NCBI GenBank assembly: GCA_001189275.1
Contig: CP012158.1
Span: forward strand, 682,001-746,000
Source of the DNA: Pyrobaculum sp. WP30
Lineage (GTDB): Archaea > Thermoproteota > Thermoprotei > Thermoproteales > Thermoproteaceae
Direction of reading: 5' to 3'
DNA length: 64,000 nucleotides
Shown: positions 1 to 8,603 of the stretch, one piece after another
Layout: every line of letters begins with the position of its first letter
How positions within the stretch are numbered: position 1 is the first letter of the stretch
Position numbers and translations under genes: made by a program
The notes under the pieces: model-generated
Seen by the model: the letters and a program-made list of their open reading frames with translations, nothing else
Databases searched by the model: none
Told to the model about the DNA's origin: nothing

Positions 1-358
1 CCAGCAGGAGTATCTCCCCGCCGCGTAGTTCCTTTATCTGCCTCCTCGCCTCAGGACCTGCTACGTCATCGACAAATTTAACGGGTCTCTCCAGGTGCTT
101 CTCGAGGTAGGGCTTGTGTAACTCCAGCGACGTGAAGTCGTCTTGTCCAGGTCTGCCCTGGTGCGCAAGGACCACGGCGCGGGCACCTGCGTCTGAAACT
201 AGGCGCAACGTGAAGGCATGGGCTCTTATTCTAAAATCATCAACTATTTTTCCATTTACAATAGGTGAATTTATGTCGATACGTATAAACAGTGTTTTAT
301 CTTTTTTCAAGCATCTTTCTATGTTAACCAGCTGATCGATTACATCATTAAGTAACAT
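1..358 (-). CDS. pgk: Phosphoglycerate kinase, N-terminal part (cut by window edge)
   Basis: The first 119 codons are present and the 3' part lies outside the window. The start reads MLLNDVIDQLVNIE and continues with LFIRIDINSPIVNGKI, DDFRIRAH and VVLAHQGRPG. These match the conserved substrate-binding N-terminal domain of phosphoglycerate kinase (RxDxN and the HxGRPxG loop). The enzyme transfers the acyl phosphate of 1,3-bisphosphoglycerate to ADP and works in glycolysis and gluconeogenesis. The ATG at 356-358 is the first in frame; the DNA upstream is AT-rich and has no other gene. No frameshift is seen. Family assignment is firm from motifs; the C-terminal nucleotide-binding domain cannot be checked here. 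Confidence 0.93.
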   Translation of the reverse strand, partial: MLLNDVIDQLVNIERCLKKDKTLFIRIDINSPIVNGKIVDDFRIRAHAFTLRLVSDAGARAVVLAHQGRPGQDDFTSLELHKPYLEKHLERPVKFVDDVAGPEARRQIKELRGGEILLL

Positions 359-464
359 GTATTATCGTTTAACTGGGGTTAATAAGTGTTACTGACTACA
401 CTCAGAATATAGACATATATATTCTATGTAGATAGAGCCCTCAACTGTTATTAAGACGACCCAT

Positions 465-1049
465 GTGGGGGACATGCAACTTGACAAATACAAACACGCC
501 CTGCGGCGGGTTTCTGAGGAGCTTAACAAACGAGGAGTGGACCACGTCCTCGTCGGTAGCGCGGTTCTTCCGCTGGTATATAATATCAAATACGACCCCA
601 GAGATGTCGATCTCTTTATCCTCAACAAGTCCACCGTGCTGGACTACGAGCTTTTTGAGGAGATAGCTAAGGAGAACGACTGGGACATGGGGACCTCGGA
701 CCACGGCACGATATACTACGAGTTGATTGTTGGGGGGGACGCCGTGAGGGTTGACCTGTTGGAGAACATCCTCGACATCTACATCCCCCTTGACTTTTTC
801 TCAAGCCTCAAGGAGGTTGATCTAGGCGGCGTGAAGATGAAGGCCGTGGGTCTTGAGGAGCTTCTGGTGCTTAAGGCAAAGATAGCGACGAAGGAAGCCG
901 AGGAGTTCATAAACGAAGTCGCCAGGCTCGTGCTTGAGTACGACATAAGACTTGACTACAACAAGATCAAGAAGTACGCGTCTCTGTATCCAGAGGACGC
1001 GGAGGGTATTTTAAAGCGCTTAAGGAGAAACGGCATCTACGTGGAATAA
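465..1049 (+). CDS. Nucleotidyltransferase-fold protein
   Basis: A protein of about 194 residues. Near residues 29-52 it has LVGSAVLP followed by DPRDVDLFI, the GS and DxD signature of the minimal nucleotidyltransferase fold, and DAVRVDLLENI supplies a plausible third acidic residue. A C-terminal helical half follows. Such proteins are often toxins or antitoxin-like enzymes, or paired with HEPN proteins, but no HEPN partner lies next to it, so the substrate is unknown. The open frame begins with GTG at 465; an ATG at 474 preceded by a G-run is an equally good start. It is followed by thrS on the same strand after 27 bp. Confidence 0.75.
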   Translation: MGDMQLDKYKHALRRVSEELNKRGVDHVLVGSAVLPLVYNIKYDPRDVDLFILNKSTVLDYELFEEIAKENDWDMGTSDHGTIYYELIVGGDAVRVDLLENILDIYIPLDFFSSLKEVDLGGVKMKAVGLEELLVLKAKIATKEAEEFINEVARLVLEYDIRLDYNKIKKYASLYPEDAEGILKRLRRNGIYVE

Positions 1050-1076
1050 TATTTATAGGCAGGGCAAACTCCGCCC

Positions 1077-2906
1077 ATGCGCGTTTTGTACATACACGCC
1101 GAGCACTTCAGCTGGGAAGTGAAAGACCCGGCGCTTGATATCAAAGACGAGCCGACTCCGGGCCGCGCCGAGAACGCCTTGGTGGTTTTCGTCACTGTCG
1201 AGAGGGGCGACGCGGCAGATGAGGATTTCTTGCGCCAGGTGGCGCGCGACGTCGTAGACGTCGCCAGGAGGGTCAAGGCGTCTTCCATAGTCATATATCC
1301 CTACGCCCACCTTTCTAACGAGCTCGCCAGGCCCTACACGGCGAGGGAGGTGGTGAACCGGCTATACGAGGTTGTGAGGTCCGAGTTCGGCGGCGATGTC
1401 CACAAGGCGCCTTTTGGGTATTACAAGGCGTTTGAGCTCAAGTGTCTGGGGCACCCCCTCTCGGAGCTCAGCAGGACCTTCAAGCCGGAGCAGGCGAGGC
1501 AGGGGAAGAGGGAGGAGGAGAGGCGTGACTTCTACGTGGTGCTCACGCCTGCGGGCGAGGAGTACGACCCGGCCAAGTTCGACTACGGCGGCTACGAGGA
1601 TCTGCGGATCTTGGTGGAGAAGGAGGTGTTTAAGAAGGAGCTGGGCGGAGGGGCCGAGCCTAGGTATTTGGAATACCTCAGGAAGTTCGGCTTCGAGTGG
1701 GAGCCCATGTCTGACGTGGGCCATATGCGCTACGCACCTGAGGCCACGGTGATGATGGAGCTTGTGGAGGACTACGCGTACATGGCCGCCAAGTCCCTCG
1801 GAATACCTGTGTTCAAGATCAGGGGGACTAACATGTTTAAACTCGCCGAATCCGCCATCGAGACGCACGCAAAGCTGTTCGGCGAGAGGCTTTACGTGGT
1901 TGAGTCAGATACTGACCTGATACTCCGCTACGCGGCCTGCTTCCAACAGTTCGCGATGGCTAAGGACTGGGTGATAAGCTACCGGCACCTGCCCTTCGGC
2001 ATGTTGGAGATAGCGGACTCCTACCGGCACGAACAGCCGGGCGAGACGGTGCTCCTCTTCAGGCTCCGGAGGTTCTACATGCCGGATCTCCACATATTCA
2101 CGAGGGATCTCCCGGAGGCCGTCAACGTGACTTATAAGCTCCACGAAGTCATCTTCAGAGAAATAGGGAAGCTCGGCAGGACCTACGTTTCGCTGTATAA
2201 CGTCACCGAGGACTTCTACAAGAGCCATAGGCAGTACCTGGTGGAGCTCGCCAGGAGGGAGGGCAAGCCCATATTGGTGAGGGTTCTGCCGGGGCAGAAG
2301 TACTACTGGGTGCTCAACGTGGAGTTCCACATAATCGATGAGTTGGGGAGGCCCAGGGAGGTGGCCACGTTCCAGATAGATGTGGGCAACGCCCAGCGTT
2401 TCGGCATAAAGTACGTAGACGAGAACAACCAGACTAGGTACCCCGTCATCATACACACGGCCATTTTAGGTAGCGTCGAGAGGTACCTATACGCCGTATT
2501 CGATACGATGGCCATAGCGGAGAAGGAGGGCAAGACTCCGCGGCTCCCCACCTGGCTCTCGCCGGTGCAGGTACGCATAATACCCATCACCAAGGACAAC
2601 TTGAAATACGCTGTTGAGGTCGCCGACAAGCTAGAGGCGGAGGGCATCCGCGTGGATATAGACGACAGAGACGAGACCCTATCTAAGAGAGTTAGGGAGG
2701 CTGAAACCGCCTGGGTGCCGTATATATGCGTCGTGGGCGCCAAGGAGGCGGGCGAGGGCACGCTGTCGGTCAGAGAACGGGGAGGCGGTCAATACAAGAT
2801 GACCCCAGCGGAGCTCGTTGAGAAGATTAAGGAAGAGGTGAGGGGATACCCCTCTAGGCCGCTCTACCTGCCGCGTTTCCTCAGCCAGCGCCCCTCGCGG
2901 TACTAG
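1077..2906 (+). CDS. thrS: Threonyl-tRNA synthetase, archaeal type
   Basis: A full-length 609-residue class II synthetase that charges tRNA-Thr in the cytoplasm. Residues 1-140 form the archaeal editing domain related to D-aminoacyl-tRNA deacylase (start [13 protein letters not shown]). The catalytic core follows, with class II motif 2 around residues 314-332 ([19 protein letters not shown]). The C-terminal anticodon-binding domain covers roughly residues 495-600 ([34 protein letters not shown]). The start is supported by a TATA-like ATATTTATAG about 25 nt upstream (1048-1057), implying a leaderless mRNA. Some Thermoproteales relatives split editing and catalysis between two genes; here both are in one chain. 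Confidence 0.96.
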   Translation: MRVLYIHAEHFSWEVKDPALDIKDEPTPGRAENALVVFVTVERGDAADEDFLRQVARDVVDVARRVKASSIVIYPYAHLSNELARPYTAREVVNRLYEVVRSEFGGDVHKAPFGYYKAFELKCLGHPLSELSRTFKPEQARQGKREEERRDFYVVLTPAGEEYDPAKFDYGGYEDLRILVEKEVFKKELGGGAEPRYLEYLRKFGFEWEPMSDVGHMRYAPEATVMMELVEDYAYMAAKSLGIPVFKIRGTNMFKLAESAIETHAKLFGERLYVVESDTDLILRYAACFQQFAMAKDWVISYRHLPFGMLEIADSYRHEQPGETVLLFRLRRFYMPDLHIFTRDLPEAVNVTYKLHEVIFREIGKLGRTYVSLYNVTEDFYKSHRQYLVELARREGKPILVRVLPGQKYYWVLNVEFHIIDELGRPREVATFQIDVGNAQRFGIKYVDENNQTRYPVIIHTAILGSVERYLYAVFDTMAIAEKEGKTPRLPTWLSPVQVRIIPITKDNLKYAVEVADKLEAEGIRVDIDDRDETLSKRVREAETAWVPYICVVGAKEAGEGTLSVRERGGGQYKMTPAELVEKIKEEVRGYPSRPLYLPRFLSQRPSRY

Positions 2907-2962
2907 CCGATATATTTTTTCAGCCGATAAGTTTATATAGGGGTATCTACGGCGCGCACGAA

Positions 2963-3343
2963 ATGCAAGCAACAACCCAGCTCAAAACCCCCGTGGTCGG
3001 CAAACACGTCTACGGCGAATTATACGGGGTTGACGAATCGCTCCTCCGAGACGAAGAAAGACTGAGGAAGATCGTGATTGAGGCTGCGCATATAGCAAAT
3101 ATGCACCTGGTGGAGGTGAACTCCTGGAGGTTCAAGGGGGGCGACAAGGAGGGCGTGTCGGTTATCGCGTTGGTGTTGGAGAGCCACATCGCCATCCACA
3201 CATGGCCCACGTATAACTACGCGACGGTGGACGTGTATACATGTGGCGAACACTCCGACCCCGTATCTGCCTTCCGGTACATAGTGTCGCAACTAGCCCC
3301 AAAGAGGTTCACGGCTAACTACTCAGACCGCTCATATAGATAA
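2963..3343 (+). CDS. Pyruvoyl-dependent decarboxylase proenzyme (SpeD family; arginine or S-adenosylmethionine)
   Basis: A 126-residue SpeD-family proenzyme. The self-cleavage site is [10 protein letters not shown], with Ser74 becoming the pyruvoyl group; Cys94 (VYTCGEH) is the usual catalytic cysteine. The family makes either decarboxylated AdoMet or agmatine for polyamine synthesis. In crenarchaea one SpeD paralogue is an arginine decarboxylase, and the sequence as I remember the Pyrobaculum family resembles that branch, so both substrates are left open. A TATA-like TTTATATAG at 2931-2939 lies about 27 nt before the ATG. It sits between thrS and a DUF4346-like gene on the same strand. Confidence 0.87.
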   Translation: MQATTQLKTPVVGKHVYGELYGVDESLLRDEERLRKIVIEAAHIANMHLVEVNSWRFKGGDKEGVSVIALVLESHIAIHTWPTYNYATVDVYTCGEHSDPVSAFRYIVSQLAPKRFTANYSDRSYR

Positions 3344-3362
3344 CCCCTTCCTTTTTCTCCTA

Positions 3363-4268
3363 ATGTCAAATATCTTGCTGATACTCCTCTGGCTCAGCCA
3401 AGACAGAATAGACAGAACCATCCTCAACAAAGTCGCCTTTGTGGGCACTGTGCACTCCGCCGACTCGGTTAACTTCGTGGTGAAGACGCTCTACGAGACC
3501 CACAACCACGTCGACACGGTCGTTGTATACGGCCCCGACCTAAACGGCGCAGGCGAGCTGATAGTGGAGGCTCTGCGGGGTGTATGTAACGACGCCCTGC
3601 GGATACCTTGTGAATATGTAAAGACGCTCAACGTAGATTTGGTCGACCTCAGGTGGCGGGGGGAGGAGGAGCTTAGAAAAGCAGTAGAGACACGTTATAG
3701 GCCGGCCAGAGAGGCGGTGCGGCCCCGGCGAGAAGTGGCGCTGGAGAAACCCAACAAGAGGCTACCTTACGGAGGACTCCACATCCTCTACGACACAGAC
3801 CTGGAAGCCCTCAGGGCCAAGGCTGTGGACTATATACTGACCTACGGCGTGGAGAGCCACGACGTCGTTTACAGCTACCTAGCCCTACAGCGAGACCCCG
3901 GAGGCGAGTACTTAACGACGCCTTGCGACGTGATAGAGGAGTGGCCCTGCGGTCTCGATAGGGGAGGCGTCTTGATAGCCACGCCCGCTTTTATCCAGAA
4001 GAAACAACTTGAGACGGCGGCATCCGCCGTTAGGCCAGAGTTCTATAACCGCGACGTGTACGACCCACACGGCAACTTCGTATTTGCCGATATGCTGTAC
4101 CACTACGGCCCCCGCGGCGTCTTGCTACGGCAGATAGAACTAGACGAGGTAAACGTGAGGAGGGAGGCGCAGAAGCTCCTGCCTGACCACGCCTTCTACG
4201 TCGGGCGGGAATACGCAGCCTACAAGCTGTTGAAGGATAAATACGTGCAGGATAGATGGAAACAGTAG
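3363..4268 (+). CDS. DUF4346 / thymidylate-synthase-like protein of unknown function
   Basis: A 301-residue protein, start ATG 20 nt after the previous stop. The N-terminal half is an alpha/beta region resembling the DUF4346 (MtrA-like) domain found with methanogen thymidylate synthase-like proteins: VGTVHSADSVNFVVKTLYET and VVYGPDLNGAGELIVEALRG. The C-terminal half contains a cysteine (TTPCDVIEEWPCG) and a C-terminal YAAYKLLKDKYVQD that recall the thymidylate synthase-like fold. A separate ThyX gene lies at 32664-33401, so dTMP synthesis need not depend on this protein. I assign the family from remembered motif patterns only; catalytic role is unknown. Confidence 0.5.
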   Translation: MSNILLILLWLSQDRIDRTILNKVAFVGTVHSADSVNFVVKTLYETHNHVDTVVVYGPDLNGAGELIVEALRGVCNDALRIPCEYVKTLNVDLVDLRWRGEEELRKAVETRYRPAREAVRPRREVALEKPNKRLPYGGLHILYDTDLEALRAKAVDYILTYGVESHDVVYSYLALQRDPGGEYLTTPCDVIEEWPCGLDRGGVLIATPAFIQKKQLETAASAVRPEFYNRDVYDPHGNFVFADMLYHYGPRGVLLRQIELDEVNVRREAQKLLPDHAFYVGREYAAYKLLKDKYVQDRWKQ

Positions 4269-4560
4269 CGGCCTGTTGAAACAGTTGTAGAGACGTGGAG
4301 GCAGACAAAAAGAAAAGCCGACACCCTACACAAGGCAGTTGTTGAGGACGCGTGCAGGAGCCCTACGCGCCGGACGGTACGTGGATACACATAGAAGAGG
4401 GGCATGCTCCATATATCCCAACCCACGGCGTAAACGCCGAGGCGTACTTCCCAGACGTGTTAAGACTACCACGGGAAGGGGTCGAACTAGGGTGGAGGAC
4501 GGGCGATGAAGGTACAGAAGGCTGGCCTACCACACAACCTTGCCAGGTATTTGCCTGCGA
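4269..4560 (+). pseudogene. Degenerate coding remnant, copy 1 of 2, beside tRNA-Ser
   Basis: This stretch reads as coding in two plus-strand frames that must be joined by a frameshift. Around 4274-4355 one frame gives ETVVETWRQTKRKADTLHK; from about 4355 another gives EPYAPDGTWIHIEEGHAPY and continues to about 4530. A clearly related sequence occurs at about 21990-22200, where the same phrase is interrupted by a TAG stop. Both copies lie directly beside tRNA genes. I do not recognise the family. A mobile-element or repeat-family origin is inferred from the two decayed copies, not from a domain match. Confidence 0.55.
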
Positions 4561-4636
4561 CGAGATGTGGAGCATGTTGAACCACAGTCCAGTCAAGCAT
4601 GGTAACCGGAAAAGCTGTTGGCGCCGGGGGTGGGAT

Positions 4637-4658
4637 GTGTCCGGCGGTTCTCCCGCCG
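4637..4658 (-). other. tRNA-Ser intron 2 (T loop, near 58/59)
   Basis: A 22-nt insert in the T loop contains a hairpin (CGGCGG, loop GAGAA, CCGCCG). The exact cut can move one base (58/59 or 59/60) without changing the mature length. Confidence 0.8.
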
Positions 4659-4695
4659 TTGAACCCACGCCCCCTGGTCGGGGACGGGATCTCAA

Positions 4696-4710
4696 CTCGG
4701 GGGCTTGCCT
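4696..4710 (-). other. tRNA-Ser intron 1 (anticodon loop, between positions 32 and 33)
   Basis: The 15-nt insert AGGCAAGCCCCCGAG must be removed to restore a seven-base anticodon loop with U33. A 32/33 position is non-canonical (the canonical site is 37/38), but such sites are known in Thermoproteales. Confidence 0.75.
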
Positions 4711-4764
4711 GTCCCGCGCCTTGGGCCGCTCGGCCACCCCGGCTGAGGTGCTGTGAATCTATGG

Positions 4765-5202
4765 TTATAAATTTTTGGGTTTATACTGCGAGACTTGGGC
4801 TAAGACTTCGCATATCTCTTTCTTGACGCATCTTATCTCTACCTCTTCGTTGGGTGTGGTTAATACCAAGTCTGCGTCTGGCGGGGGGTCTGGGCCTATG
4901 TGTATTTTGTAGCCCACCTTCCTGTCGCGCAGGCCCTCTAATACTACGTAGTCCGCGTCTATGTCGCCGCATGAGACGGCGCGGGTGTAAAGCACGTAGA
5001 TCTCTCCGTTGTAAAACAAGACTCTGTCTGCGCCGGCCTCCCTGAGGCGGCGTGTGTCTTTGGTAGGCGGCTCAGGGTCGTGGTGGCTAACCTTAATCGC
5101 AACGACCGTGTAGCCCCCCTCCTTAAGGCGGCGAATAACCCTCTCGGCCAGCGCCGTCTTGCCCACGTCTTTCCCGCCTGTGATCTGCACCACGCAGGTC
5201 AT
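4765..5202 (-). CDS. mobB: Molybdopterin-guanine dinucleotide biosynthesis protein B
   Basis: A 145-residue P-loop protein with Walker A GGKDVGKT at residues 9-16, then VVAIKVSHHDPEPPTKDTRRL and YVVLEGLRDRKVGYKI, the usual MobB pattern. It binds GTP and helps load the guanine dinucleotide form of the molybdenum/tungsten cofactor, fitting an organism rich in molybdo- or tungsto-enzymes. Its start overlaps the stop of the PadR-like gene by 4 bp (5199-5202), so the two are probably co-transcribed with ino1 upstream. The C terminus ends just beside the tRNA-Ser gene. Length is typical for the archaeal form. Confidence 0.92.
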   Translation of the reverse strand: MTCVVQITGGKDVGKTALAERVIRRLKEGGYTVVAIKVSHHDPEPPTKDTRRLREAGADRVLFYNGEIYVLYTRAVSCGDIDADYVVLEGLRDRKVGYKIHIGPDPPPDADLVLTTPNEEVEIRCVKKEICEVLAQVSQYKPKNL

Positions 5203-5501
5203 GTCAGTAGCTTCACCAGGTTCTGCAACTCCTCTAATGCCTTCCTAAAGTTTTCACGGGCCGCTTCAGACGCCGCATAGAGCTTCTTGCCCTCCTCCTC
5301 CACCTCGACCAGAACCCCGTCTGCCACCATCCTTTTCAGCAACACGTACCCGTAGACCGTGCTTATGTTGAATCCGTACTTCCTGATTTCTTGGATTATG
5401 GCGTAGCCGTGTAGGGGGCCCCGCCTGTTGAGTATGCTCACCACGTACAGCCAGAGGTTCCCCTGGCCTATGCATCGCCTGAATCGTTGATAAGCTCTCA
5501 T
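5199..5501 (-). CDS. PadR-family transcriptional regulator
   Basis: About 100 residues starting at the ATG at 5499-5501. The frame stays open further upstream, but that part overlaps ino1 and has no regulator-like sequence. The winged helix-turn-helix reads NLWLYVVSILNRRGPLHGYA followed by IIQEIRKYGFNISTVYGYV and a wing with VLVEVEEEGKKLY, characteristic of PadR/PhtR regulators. It overlaps the ino1 stop as ATGA, so it is translationally coupled to ino1; it also overlaps mobB. The ligand is unknown. PadR proteins usually repress nearby genes; the target here cannot be deduced. Confidence 0.85.
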   Translation of the reverse strand: MRAYQRFRRCIGQGNLWLYVVSILNRRGPLHGYAIIQEIRKYGFNISTVYGYVLLKRMVADGVLVEVEEEGKKLYAASEAARENFRKALEELQNLVKLLT

Positions 5502-6553
5502 CGATCGCGCTTTCCCTCGATGAACTCCAGCACCGCCCTGTAGGCCTCGTCGGGGCTCATGTGGACTGGCGGGTTTTTGAAGCCCCACGCCGATGCGCTT
5601 ATAAGCGGCCCGCCTATTCCTCTGTCTAGGGCAAGCTTGGCAAGTCTGATGGAGTCTGTGACCACAGCCGCGCTGTTCCACGCGTCGTGTACGTCGAGCG
5701 TCGCTTCTATCCTTATAGACAGGCCTCCAAATATCTCCGCCTCGATGAGCGTATGCGCTATCTTCCTGTCGCCTAGGAACTGTATATACGCCACGGGCGA
5801 TATGTAGGCGTCGAACTCCTGGCCCATGGCCATCATCTTGACCGCGGCGGTCTTCGTCTTCTCCTTGTCGCCGCGTCGATGCATCAAATTAACGAAGTCC
5901 GGCGTGCCCCCTACGTTTATCTGATACGTGTGCTTAATTCTCACCCCCCGTAGCGCTAGCAACCTTATGAGAGTTTTGTGCAACACCGTCGCCCCGATCT
6001 GATTCTGGGTGTCGTCGCCGAGCAGCGGTAGCTCCTTCTCAGCAAATCTCCTCTGCCAATACTCGCTGGTGGCGATGGGGGCTGGCATGGCGTTTATAAA
6101 GGCGGCGCCGGCTCTAAGGGCGGCCTCGGCGTAAGCCTCCGCGGCCTTCTTGGCGCCGGTAGGTAGATAATTAACTAAGACCTCGGTGTTTGTAGAGTTT
6201 AGCTCCTTGACTACGTCTTCCACAGTGCCTTCGACAAGTTTTAGCACTAATCCGCCCTCAGGCACACCATCTAGCGCGGGGCCAGGACGCACCGTCACCC
6301 CCAACCTGGGCGGTTTGAATATCACAGTGGCGTTATTGGGCGGTTGAAGTATAGCCTCTGCCAGATCTAGACCTACTTTTCTCCCGTCGATTTCAAACGC
6401 AGAAGTAAAAGTTATGTCGCGCGGGGTGTATTTACCAATTTCCCTGAAGGCGACAATGGGCTCGAGCTCTGGGTTGTGTTTATACATCTCAATTCCCTGG
6501 ACGAGGGCCGACGCGCAGTTGCCGACTCCAACAACGCCGACTCTAATGGGCAT
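5498..6553 (-). CDS. ino1: myo-Inositol-1-phosphate synthase
   Basis: A 351-residue enzyme converting glucose 6-phosphate to L-myo-inositol 1-phosphate with NAD, giving the head group of archaeal inositol phospholipids (and, in some thermophiles, the solute di-myo-inositol phosphate). The NAD motif is GVVGVGNCASA near residues 7-17. Family-typical stretches include LVNYLPTGAKKAAEAYAEAA, FINAMPAPIATS and LLGDDTQNQIGATVLHKTL. Length matches archaeal members. It is the first gene of a minus-strand run ino1-padR-mobB, and its stop overlaps the regulator start. The promoter should lie between it and the convergent end of the redox gene upstream; AT-rich DNA is present there (6555-6600). Confidence 0.95.
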   Translation of the reverse strand: MPIRVGVVGVGNCASALVQGIEMYKHNPELEPIVAFREIGKYTPRDITFTSAFEIDGRKVGLDLAEAILQPPNNATVIFKPPRLGVTVRPGPALDGVPEGGLVLKLVEGTVEDVVKELNSTNTEVLVNYLPTGAKKAAEAYAEAALRAGAAFINAMPAPIATSEYWQRRFAEKELPLLGDDTQNQIGATVLHKTLIRLLALRGVRIKHTYQINVGGTPDFVNLMHRRGDKEKTKTAAVKMMAMGQEFDAYISPVAYIQFLGDRKIAHTLIEAEIFGGLSIRIEATLDVHDAWNSAAVVTDSIRLAKLALDRGIGGPLISASAWGFKNPPVHMSPDEAYRAVLEFIEGKRDR

Positions 6554-6614
6554 GTCCGTCTAAACACCTGTGTTAATAAACAATTCGTTAAGTAGGCCAG
6601 TGGGGGAAATGAGG

Positions 6615-8543
6615 TTAGGCCAGTCTTTCCGCCACCACCTCCGCCATGTCCTTAACAGCTACCGCGCTCTCCTTGGTCCTCTTCGCGTCGCTGAGCATGG
6701 CGTTGCAGAAGGGGCACAGAGTGACGATGGTGGAGGCGCCGGTTGCTGTGAGCTCCTCGAAGCGTATGTGGCTGATACGTTTCTCCTCGGGGACGTCGTA
6801 CCAGTAGTTGGCGCCGCCGGCGCCGCAGCAGAACGTCCTCTCGCCATGTCTAGGAGGCTCTCTAACCTCGCCGAGTTTAATTAAGATTTTTCTGGGGGGC
6901 TCTACCACTTTGTTGTAGCGGGCTAGATAACAGGGGTCGTGGATCGTCATCGCCTCTTTCCCTTCTCTTAACGATATTCTGCCTTCTTCGAGTAGGCGTT
7001 GGATTATTTGGACGTGGTGATAGACTTCTAGTTTTACTCCGAAACGTGGGTATTCATTCTTGAAGGTGTTGTAGCCGTGGGGACAGATAGTTATTAACTT
7101 CTTGATCTTGTATTTTTCAAATGTCAGTTTGTTGTTGAGGACGAGTTCTTGGAAGCGGCTTTCTTCGCCAAGCCTCCTCAGTGGGTCTCCGCAACACTGC
7201 TCCTCATCTCCTAGCACGGCAATTTTATCAAGCATACCGGCTTTTCTTAATATTTCTATAAACGCCTTGACTATCTCCTTCGTCCTGTTGTCGAAGCTAC
7301 CCATGCATCCAACCCAGAGTAAATACTCGGCGTCTGGGTTTTCGCTTATATGTTTAACTCCTAACTCTCGCAACCAATCGTGCCTACCCGTGTTTGGTTG
7401 CATTAAGGTGTTGTGGTATTGACTCACCGACATGAGAAGATCAGCCTTTTTCTGGTCTAGCCGCGACTCAAAGACTAAGCCGCGGCGAACGTCGACTATG
7501 TAATCTACATGACGTATATAGACGGGGCATTGGTACATACACGCGCCGCAAGTGGTACAAGCCCACACCTCGTCTTCAGAAATCCCGACCTCAAAGAGGT
7601 CGACGTCGCCTTTAGCCTCTGCTATTTTCGTAACTAGGTTCATTGGGCTGAGAGGTCTTTTCGCGGCGTACGCCGGACACACATCTTGACATCTTTTACA
7701 CCTTGTACAAGCGTCGAACATTATTCCATGTACGCCTCTCCACTCGCTCTTTTTCTTAACGCCTACGGCAATTTCTGTCTCACCACTTTCTATCACCTTC
7801 TCTAACTCAAACGGCGTTGTGAGCTCGCCAAGCGGCCTCTCCGTCATTAGGTAATTCGCGTAGGCTATGTACATGTGACGTAGCACCACCACAGGCGAAA
7901 TAGCCATGAGTAGAAACGCAGTTGCTACGTGTATGAAGTACGCGGCTACGTACACCTCATGAGTAGGCGTCGGCACTAGATAAGAGAGGGGAGACCATGG
8001 CGAGGGGCCCCCGAGGTAGTAATCTACTCTGTACCTCCTCATTACAACTCCCGTTATTGCAATTATGAAGAAACCTAAAAGAACCAAGATGTACTGAGTT
8101 GTTAATTTCCTGTATCTATCTCTACCTGTGTATACCCTGTAAATGCCGGCTAGAGATGCATATACTATAAACACGGCGGCGACGTCGAGCAAAAATCTCA
8201 TGACTAAGAAAGGCAAACCGCCATACTCCAGACCGGCGTAATGTACCACAGAGACTATTATCGTGCCTACTAGAGAGATGCCGAGGCCGATTATTAACAG
8301 TAGGTGTATAGTACCTCCAAAGATCTGCGCCGTCAAGAACCTATAGTGCGAGAGGAACTCCCCTAAGAAACTAAATACCTTATCCAACCTAGTAAGCGAT
8401 TGTCTAACTATTACGGGGAGCCCTACTCCTTTATACGTTCTATGGAGGCCGTATAGGAGCGCCGCTACGGAAAAAACGGCAAAGGAATAAACCACGATAT
8501 ATGTGAACTCCGGCACGCCGAGGTACTCCACATATCGTGCCAT
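6615..8543 (-). CDS. HdrD/DsrMK-like membrane iron-sulfur protein
   Basis: A 642-residue fusion. Residues 1-235 hold about six membrane segments with histidines suitable for haem b, as in NarI/DsrM-type subunits. Next come two 4Fe-4S binding motifs (CTRCKRCQDVCP and CTTCGACMYQCP). The last 300 residues carry the duplicated cysteine-rich CCG domain of heterodisulfide reductase D: EEQCCGDPLRRLGE, HDPCYLARYNK, TFCCGAGG and CPFCNAML. The layout implies electron transfer between the quinone pool and a cytoplasmic disulfide-type substrate. The natural acceptor is not known in this lineage. No dsr or hdr partner genes are adjacent, so it acts as a stand-alone unit. Confidence 0.85.
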   Translation of the reverse strand: MARYVEYLGVPEFTYIVVYSFAVFSVAALLYGLHRTYKGVGLPVIVRQSLTRLDKVFSFLGEFLSHYRFLTAQIFGGTIHLLLIIGLGISLVGTIIVSVVHYAGLEYGGLPFLVMRFLLDVAAVFIVYASLAGIYRVYTGRDRYRKLTTQYILVLLGFFIIAITGVVMRRYRVDYYLGGPSPWSPLSYLVPTPTHEVYVAAYFIHVATAFLLMAISPVVVLRHMYIAYANYLMTERPLGELTTPFELEKVIESGETEIAVGVKKKSEWRGVHGIMFDACTRCKRCQDVCPAYAAKRPLSPMNLVTKIAEAKGDVDLFEVGISEDEVWACTTCGACMYQCPVYIRHVDYIVDVRRGLVFESRLDQKKADLLMSVSQYHNTLMQPNTGRHDWLRELGVKHISENPDAEYLLWVGCMGSFDNRTKEIVKAFIEILRKAGMLDKIAVLGDEEQCCGDPLRRLGEESRFQELVLNNKLTFEKYKIKKLITICPHGYNTFKNEYPRFGVKLEVYHHVQIIQRLLEEGRISLREGKEAMTIHDPCYLARYNKVVEPPRKILIKLGEVREPPRHGERTFCCGAGGANYWYDVPEEKRISHIRFEELTATGASTIVTLCPFCNAMLSDAKRTKESAVAVKDMAEVVAERLA

Positions 8544-8603
8544 GAAGAGCGAGGACGGCAGATATTAAACAGTTGACACAGTCTCTATGCTTCTGAAATA
8601 TAG

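Larger units (their letters stand above)
4623..4743 (-). tRNA. tRNA-Ser (anticodon TGA) with two non-canonical introns
   Basis: Acceptor GCCGGGG pairs with CCCCGGC, and the next base is G, the usual discriminator for serine. A long variable arm (CCCC/GGGG) makes it a type II tRNA. After removal of a 15-nt insert the anticodon loop reads CTTGAGA between CGGGA and TCCCG, giving anticodon TGA. After removal of a 22-nt insert the T arm reads GTGGG-TTCAAAT-CCCAC. The mature length is 84 nt; CCA is not encoded. Leu-GAG is a weaker alternative that needs the intron shifted by two bases. Confidence 0.9.

Noticed and set aside
4352-4756. A 134-codon plus-strand gene overlapping tRNA-Ser
   Set aside because: Only the first half resembles protein; the rest is tRNA antisense. 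It is treated as a decayed remnant.
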